Shown: in pieces, positions 58,425 to 64,000 of the stretch
Layout: every line of letters starts with the position of its first letter
Position numbering within the stretch: position 1 is the stretch's first letter
Source of the DNA: Phoronis australis
Taxonomy: Eukaryota > Phoronida > Phoronidae
Assembly (NCBI GenBank): GCA_002633005.1
Contig: NMRA01000224.1
Span: 459,642-523,641 of the forward strand
Length of the DNA stretch: 64,000 nt
Direction: 5' to 3'
Notes under the pieces: generated by a model
What the model was told of the DNA's origin: nothing
What the model saw: only the letters and a program-made list of their open reading frames with translations
Database searches by the model: none
Program-made: the position numbers and the translations under genes

Positions 58425-59749
58425 CACCTGTGTTCTTTAAGTAGTGCCTGTTTATCTTCTCGTCTTTGTTCACTGGTTTTAATGTACTACTGACAGTCGA
58501 CTTCCACCTGCTGTGATTGGAGAACACAGCTTCTCAGTCTGCGACAGTGATGTTTCCCGTCTTCAGATTGCGCTTGCAAACATCTTTGCAACGAAGCACG
58601 GGTCTTCCTGCAGGTCTGGTTCCGGTGGCGAGTTCACCACAAAGTATATCCATCGTTCATGTGCCTTACGTGGCCAAGCCAACAAAAGCGCCTCTAGGTA
58701 AGCATTGCGTACGTACTAAGCAGTGCCGCCTGAGTTTGAATTTTGTTGTAAGAGACATGGTCCCTCCATTTGATGCAGAGTACTGTTCTCAGGCAGCACA
58801 AAGAGTTGAGTCTGCGCTCTTGACGGGGGTGTATAGGGATCATGATTCGCTGCTGTATAAGAGAATGCTAAGGACGCAAGCTTGGTAGACGTTCATCCTG
58901 TTGTTGATTTGTCAGCATACAATTTTCCTAGACCTTTTCAAAATAGAGCACGGCTGCTTGAAAACACAAAAATGTAACCACTTACTTACACAATTGGGAG
59001 AATATTGAGGTGGCCATTGAACTTTCGCACCCCTTCGCTGTAAATTTAACTAACCGCAATTACGTAAATCCGACCGGCGTAATCCGTACTTAAATTATTC
59101 ACAAACCATTTTAATGAATTATATCTCTGTAAAATTTAAGATAGGAAGCTTTAAGATTCGACTGGGTTTACGACCTTTGATATAACAGAACGCTAGAAGC
59201 CAAAAGTACTTCTGTGAAATACAATGTCTTAATCATTGCCATTAAATGGGAAGGTATCCAGTTAGAGTTATTTTTTGACCAAAGCGCGATTTTCTGTTCC
59301 ACATAATTTTTCAAGTTACTGCTTATAAATGTGCCACACCGGAAGTGACATTCGCTTCCCAAATCATTCCTGCCACACTTGTTCATTTGTGAAATGATTC
59401 ACTTTGGACATACGTTGAGTCTATACTATTTTTCCAAAAGTGCCATGGATATTTGCCTTCGACCTGTATTCTCACACACTCCTAGATTGGCTAAGACCTC
59501 AGGTGAATGGGAGTCTTTGTTTGGTTTGCACTGAACAGAAAATGGCTGGGAGTCATGTACCAAAAACACAAATCACGTACATTATGAATATCCGTTGTTG
59601 CTTGCCATGAACGCCAGGGTAACTTAATTATCTTGAAAGTATAGCTGGATAAAGAATTCAAGTTAAAAAAATCACGATTTTACCAAAAATGGCAGTAAAA
59701 ACGGTTGCCTTCCCATCCACGCTTTTGCGGTGGGATAAGTTCTCACAGC

Positions 59750-59996
59750 AAATAATAATAATAACAACAACAACAATAATAATAATAATAACAAGAAGAA
59801 AAAATTAGTAATGATAATTATTGTTAAAATAATAATAACAATAATAACAATAATAATAATAATAATAATAACGATAATAGTAATAGTTATTGCAGTAGTA
59901 AAAAAGTAAAAGTAATAGTAATAGTAATAGTAATAATAGTAATAGTAATAGTAATAATGATAGTAATAGCAATAGTAATACTAATAATAATTGACA
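59750..59996 (+). repeat. AAT/AGT-rich microsatellite
   Basis: This is an imperfect trinucleotide tract of AAT, AAC and AGT units over about 245 bp. Reading frames across it are low-complexity and not genes. Confidence 0.9.
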
Positions 59997-60356
59997 CAAG
60001 AAACGGGCAAAGTATTATCTTTGTGAGCTAGATATAGTAAAGTTTAAAGTTAATGAACAAGTGGTCGGTAAATAATTGTCGAAAAGGTCTCGTGACAAAT
60101 CACTCGGTGCAAACAAAAGTTCACTAAAGTACATGTACGCTCGAGCAGAATTTGTTTGCTCAGCCCACAAGTGCATTTAACAACTGAATGAATCCAATCA
60201 ATGCTCATCGAAACTTCAGATAAAAGCGAGGAAGCGTGCAGATTCTAATTATTTGACTTACATAGGCATGGAATCTCCTTGAAACAATGTGGTGATGACT
60301 TCCTTTAAACTGTGGTCGATCGTAGAGATTGTATTGTTTTCTAAATGACTGAAAAA

Positions 60357-60484
60357 CAACACAGAGCGCAAACGTTACATGGTAACTGGGAATGCACGTT
60401 ACTATGGGTCAACATTTGAACAACACAGAGCGCAAACGTTACATGGTAACTGGGAATGCACGTTACTATGGGTCAACATTTGAA
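60357..60484 (+). repeat. Perfect 64-bp tandem duplication
   Basis: The 64 bases starting CAACACAGAGCGCAAACG at 60357 are repeated exactly at 60421-60484. Perfect identity means either a very recent duplication or an assembly artefact. Confidence 0.9.
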
Positions 60485-60506
60485 TGTAAAACTTGTAGTA
60501 TTATCA

Positions 60507-60510
60507 GCAT

Positions 60511-60552
<42 letters not shown>
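60507..60552 (+). repeat. ATC/AGC trinucleotide microsatellite
   Basis: A run of seven ATC-phase units passes directly into about eight AGC units. No gene is supported over it. Confidence 0.9.
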
Positions 60553-61171
60553 TGATAATAGTAATTATACTAAATTTAAAATTGTTCTCTGAAAGCGGGG
60601 TCCATAACAATCGAGTAAACACAAACTGGTTTAACGTTTTACAAAGTTCAATTTGAGGATTCAATTCATTTTATAATTTTCCAGCTCTGAAGTGAAAGCA
60701 ATGTTTACAGTAAATGGTAATATTTTCCTCATACTTTGCGCTTGTAAACGACAACCTCGTTTAGGCACCGTGCTCGAAACAAGGTAAGGTGACAGAAATA
60801 CAAATGATTGGGCTGTAACGCGAAACTCTTTGTACATTGCATTTGAGCAAAGCAAATCACAGGCTCATACTGCCTCTTTGGCTACTCTGTCGACGAGGGA
60901 AGTCCCAGGTTATGTCACGTACATTACAAATAACACCCTCTGAACCAAAGCTGGTTCAAAAAGAAGTACATTTTTGTCAATAATTCTTTCTTTGAGAGTT
61001 TTAAGCATTTGGGTCACAGTCGGGTGCTTTTGCATGCACGCAAGTGGAGAGCATGCCTCCTCTATGTATATATTTCATGCTAATGAAAATATTGTATTCA
61101 AAAGATCATTAGATAATCATGCCATAGAATGTTATGTTTATTTAAAATATCATTAGGTTTTGAACACTTAC

Positions 61172-61240
61172 ATGACCATTTTAGTGAAGCCAGGCATTTC
61201 AATATCTGGAATGGTTCTTAGGAAGTTGTTGTTGAGCATT
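61172..61240 (-). CDS. RTK exon: single leucine-rich repeat
   Basis: This 69-nt exon lies between acceptor ttccgttgcag and donor gtaagtgttc, phase 2 to phase 2. It encodes MLNNNFLRTIPDIEMPGF followed by TKMV, a typical extracellular LRR (L-x-L-x-N-N-x-L-x-x-I-P). One repeat per symmetric exon is a common LRR gene structure. Its final AT joins the G that starts the LRRCT exon at 54494, continuing into a YLGNNPF segment, so the repeat runs straight into the cap. Confidence 0.75.
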
Positions 61241-61735
61241 CTGCAACGGAAATAAATAATCTTTGGATTAAGCACAAAACAATGGAAGCTTTTGGAAGCT
61301 TCTCCATTTGTATATACATGAGTGTATACTATAACGCAACGGATTCGAGAGACAATTACGGCTAAAAATCCTGGGTTATGAAACGGGAGTTGTAAATTTA
61401 CTCCCATAATTCAACTTTCCAGCCTTACCATTCAATCATTCTTTTGGAGGCCATATTGGTATTAAAGTCCAGACAATACTTGCCAAACATTCGGTTTTTA
61501 CTTGCATGACTACGTGATCTTGCTTGTTTGCGCCAAACTCGTATCATGCGCATCGAAAGGCTTTTCCAGGATGCACATGTAGTCATTAATTTTGTTAAAT
61601 TTGTTGAACGACCGTACGTTTGACATTTTCAGAAGTCGGCAGACAGAAAATGGTAGATGAAAGGTAACGTTGTCAGATTTCTGTCCATTCAAGTATTTCC
61701 GGTGGCGAACGGAGACAGTTGGCGCCAGCTGCATT

Positions 61736-61976
61736 GATGTATGTATGTATGTATGTATGTATGTATGCATGTATGTATGTATGTATGTATGTATGCATGT
61801 ATGTATGTATGAATGTATGTATGTATGTACGTATGCATGTATGTATGTATGAATGTATGTATGTATGTATGAATGCATGTATGTATGTATGAATGTATGC
61901 ATGTATGTATGTATGTATGCATGTATGTATGCATGTATGTATGTATGTATGAATGTATGTATGTATGTATGTATGC
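61736..61976 (+). repeat. ATGT tetranucleotide microsatellite
   Basis: About 60 units of GTAT/ATGT span 240 bp, with scattered GCAT and GAAT variants. It lies between the first two RTK exons in the window. Frames of alternating Tyr/Val/Met or His/Thr/Ile on either strand are artefacts. Confidence 0.95.
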
Positions 61977-62129
61977 CCTTGTGGATGTATATGTACGTGT
62001 GAATGCAAGTATATATGTGTATATGTATGTTTATATGCAAAATTAGTTGAGTGCACGACACTTGTCGTTATTAACTGTCTTTATTCCGTTACGTTCGTAT
62101 TCTCGGAACAAAGTTCGACCACCTGCACT

Positions 62130-62760
62130 AGCATAGTACTATTTCACCATATAAATTGCAAATTGTCTCAACACAAAGATGGTGTGAGCATGGGCTTTCC
62201 CACTTTTTCGGAATTTTATATGTCTGAAGTGGAAAAAAGGGCAATGTGACTGGTGGTATTTCTATCTATATACTACAATACGTGGATGATATTTTTGTTT
62301 ATTGCGCTTTTGACGAGTTGTTGATGAAGTTGAGCGTCACTCTGTATTGAAGTTCACCCACGAGCTTCCTGTAAGTGAAAAAAGTCCGTCTTTGGACATG
62401 TTTGTCAACCATTCTCCATTTGAATTTCTACATCAGTTTATCACAAGCATACTGATAAAGGTTTCTGTCTTCACGCCAAAAGTAAGTGCCAACTTCCTAG
62501 AGATGGCGTATTTGGTGTTCAGTCAAGAGGTAGATCGTATAAGACAAACCCTGGAGAATAATGGCTTCACCAATACTTTTGAAGACCGTCATATTAGTAG
62601 ATGCATGACCAAAATTAATTGTGAATCCATTGCACGTCGGACCTGTGTGACCAAAAAGGTATCTTACAAAAATGTCATGTCCAATAACTACCTCCATGAC
62701 GAACACGCCGTTAAAAACGTCATCAGGGATAATGTTAGTTTGTAAGCCCGATGATAATGT
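62130..62760 (+). mobile_element. Penelope-like element, reverse transcriptase fragment
   Basis: The plus strand encodes DGVSMGFPTFSEFYMSEVEK (RT block B, D-G-x-x-M-G-x-P), then in another frame QYVDDIFVYCAFDELL, holding the catalytic YVDD, then VLKFTHELPVSEKSPSLDMF. A further stretch, VFSQEVDRIRQTLENNGFTN and NNYLHDEHAVKNVIRDNVSL, matches the end of the RT region. Frame changes near 62250, 62340 and 62470 disable it. A hairpin of the Penelope 3' type follows at 63305-63342. Confidence 0.75.
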
Positions 62761-63304
62761 CGATGTCATTTACTTACTTAATATTTTAGGAATAGGAAGT
62801 TCTCCAAATTCGTCATGAAAAATAACATTTCCAAAGCAAAAGTCCGTCCCGTCAGTTGCCCAGTGTAGTGTTTTTATGAGTTTGTATGCCCTATGAAAAA
62901 ATATCGTCGTTAAAATGTCAAGCAATGATACATTGGTCAAACGGTTTGCTATCTTTCCCGTAAGTTATCTATGCATCTTCAAAATGGCGCCATCCAAAAA
63001 CAGTTTCTGCATTATCGTGAACGTAAAAACACCCGTTAAGAAATTGTGGAAAACACGCCAATTCGGTGCGTAAAGCACGATGTGTTGTGATTGAAAGTAT
63101 TGGAGTCTTTTGATTGCATTTGAGAAGCCTGTTTTAAATGAGCAGTAAACAGAGTCGCGTCGCACGCTACACTTAACTCGTTTGCGTGACTTTCCTGTTA
63201 CCCCATCCACTTTTCATTCTTTGCAGTATTTCGCACCTGCAGTGTCCCACTGTGTACGTTTCCAGTTGTTGCTCTGTGGTGGTATTAGTGTGTCATTTTA
63301 TTTC

Positions 63305-63342
63305 CACTTGAGAATGAAACAAGAATGTTTCGAAATATCGTG
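63305..63342 (+). ncRNA. Penelope-type 3' hairpin
   Basis: The sequence ACTTGAGAATGAAAC, loop AAGAAT, GTTTCGAAATATCG has a perfect GAAAC/GTTTC stem between a TGAGAA-like box and CGAAA. It lies about 550 bp beyond the Penelope RT fragment in the same orientation, as expected for its 3' region. Confidence 0.35.
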
Positions 63343-63949
63343 TGTATTTTAATCATGTCTCTTGTCAGTTGCTTTACCAATATTCTGTTCAGTGTCGAGG
63401 ATACGAACGGAACTCTAATGACAAGAACGACAACTGTCGTGTATTCAGCCAATTTTGAATAACAGGAAACTTGCTCCCAAAGTACAGCCAGTATATGTGT
63501 ATGTAAACCTTTACATGTAGAACAAAAGAATCTGTTCGCAGACCAGGAGACGTCTCAAAACTAATAAACGCAATAAAGTCGTTCCAAAATATTTCCAGTT
63601 GCCAAGAAACGAGTGTTTCGTCAAATCTGGCAATTGTTGAACTTTAGAAACAAAACTTCCAAGCGGCCCAAGAAAATCTTTAGCTTCCTACCAACTTGAG
63701 GTGACAACTTCTCCATCCAATCCATTGCTTCCATAGTTTGGTTTCTCGAATTTTGCTGATAATTATCTCCAAATAAGGTCAAATGAAATTTCAATTTACA
63801 TAACAAACCAAATTGTTATCACAGTTCCGTTGTTCTGAATGTCATTTCTTCTAGTGAAATTGGTGTTTGTTTAGAGTGACCCACCGCAGTGGAGAGCCGT
63901 AGTAATTCTCATTGTCACAACTCTAAGAAAACTATTATACTATACTTAC

Positions 63950-64000
63950 AGATAATTTAGGCGAAAACCCTTTACTATGCGAATGTTTGCTAAAAGAGTG
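63950..64000 (-). CDS. RTK exon: leucine-rich repeat, partial at window edge
   Basis: The last 51 bases of the window, read on the minus strand, are open and encode TLLANIRIVKGFRLNYL before a strong donor (gtaagtata, 63941-63949). The exon ends in phase 2 (CT). Joined to the first base of the next exon this gives a Leu codon and completes an LRR register (x-L-x-x-N-x-I ... F-x-L-N-Y-L). The acceptor lies outside the window, or is the ttttag at the very edge, which would make a 40-nt exon. Identification rests on this fit with the next two exons. Confidence 0.6.

Larger units (their letters stand above)
21169..64000 (-). other. Locus of LRR/Cys-rich receptor tyrosine kinase (14 exons seen, 5' partial)
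   Basis: This is the overview of the gene whose exons are listed separately. Exons on the minus strand, N- to C-terminal: 63950->64000, 61172-61240, 54331-54494, 50581-50675, 50024-50111, 48411-48608, 48003-48201, 46375-46564, 44826-45054, 43628-43747, 26729-26910, 25632-25754, 21880-22088, 21169-21274. All introns are GT-AG and phases match at each junction, which is hard to get by chance. The product is a single-pass membrane receptor: LRRs, LRR C-terminal cap, Cys-rich segment, TM helix and tyrosine kinase. Such receptors phosphorylate tyrosines on themselves and partners after ligand binding at the cell surface. The kinase looks closest to the FGFR/RET group. The ectodomain is not that of FGFR (Ig), RET (cadherin-like) or Trk (LRR plus Ig). 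The N-terminus with signal peptide and the C-terminal tail are missing. The ligand is unknown. Confidence 0.88.

Noticed and set aside
59805-59999. Poly-Leu/poly-Tyr open frames
   Set aside because: Trinucleotide microsatellite read in frame.
61510-62061. Long His/Thr/Ile-rich minus-strand frame
   Set aside because: By-product of the ATGT microsatellite.
63621-63806. Minus-strand frame considered as another RTK exon
   Set aside because: It has a donor-like gtaggaagc but no LRR register in any frame, and the exons at 63950 and 61240 join directly in phase.

Overview
Animal nuclear DNA, AT-rich, with two scaffold gaps (25772-26199 and 36835-37488). Canonical GT-AG introns, a receptor tyrosine kinase (RTK), Penelope-like and LINE retroelements, THAP-containing DNA transposons and many MITEs point to an invertebrate metazoan, plausibly marine. 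CTCF-like motifs would suit a bilaterian, but the species cannot be fixed from sequence alone.

The only cellular gene I can support is an RTK on the minus strand running from beyond base 64000 down to about 21169. I joined fourteen exons by hand. Every intron is GT-AG and every exon junction is phase-compatible. The order from the N-terminal side is: leucine-rich repeats, LRR C-terminal cap, cysteine-rich/ephrin-receptor-like module, one membrane helix, a tyrosine-rich juxtamembrane region and a complete, apparently active FGFR/RET-like kinase domain. The 5' end lies outside the window and the last exon(s) were not found. The kinase exon carrying helix alpha-C (43628-43747) has no ATG and is easy to miss.

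The introns, especially the 17 kb one between 26911 and 43627, are filled with mobile DNA. Element A (32926-42270) is a DNA transposon with long terminal inverted repeats and a TTA target duplication. It codes for a broken protein with two zinc-finger-like modules and a CXC tail, and a LINE has inserted into it (35783-38348). Element B has one copy with both ends (55260-58424, CAC duplication) and two fragments. It shares the TAGTC terminus, the 3-bp duplication and a Cys-rich tail with A. There is a second LINE family (27118-28265), a fragment of the first LINE (2900-4322), Penelope-like fragments (8925-9765, 10385-10755, 28515-28865, 62130-62760), a THAP/TTAA Kolobok-like pair (6484 and 22268) and several MITE families.

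Other structure: a tandem array at 51060-52330 in which each ~150-bp unit carries a CTCF-like core, a long-TIR element with CRE motifs (19976-20607), a large hairpin (16238-16415) and microsatellites near 59.8, 60.5 and 61.8 kb. Bases 1-2900, and most of 10.8-19.9 kb apart from small MITEs, hold nothing I can identify.
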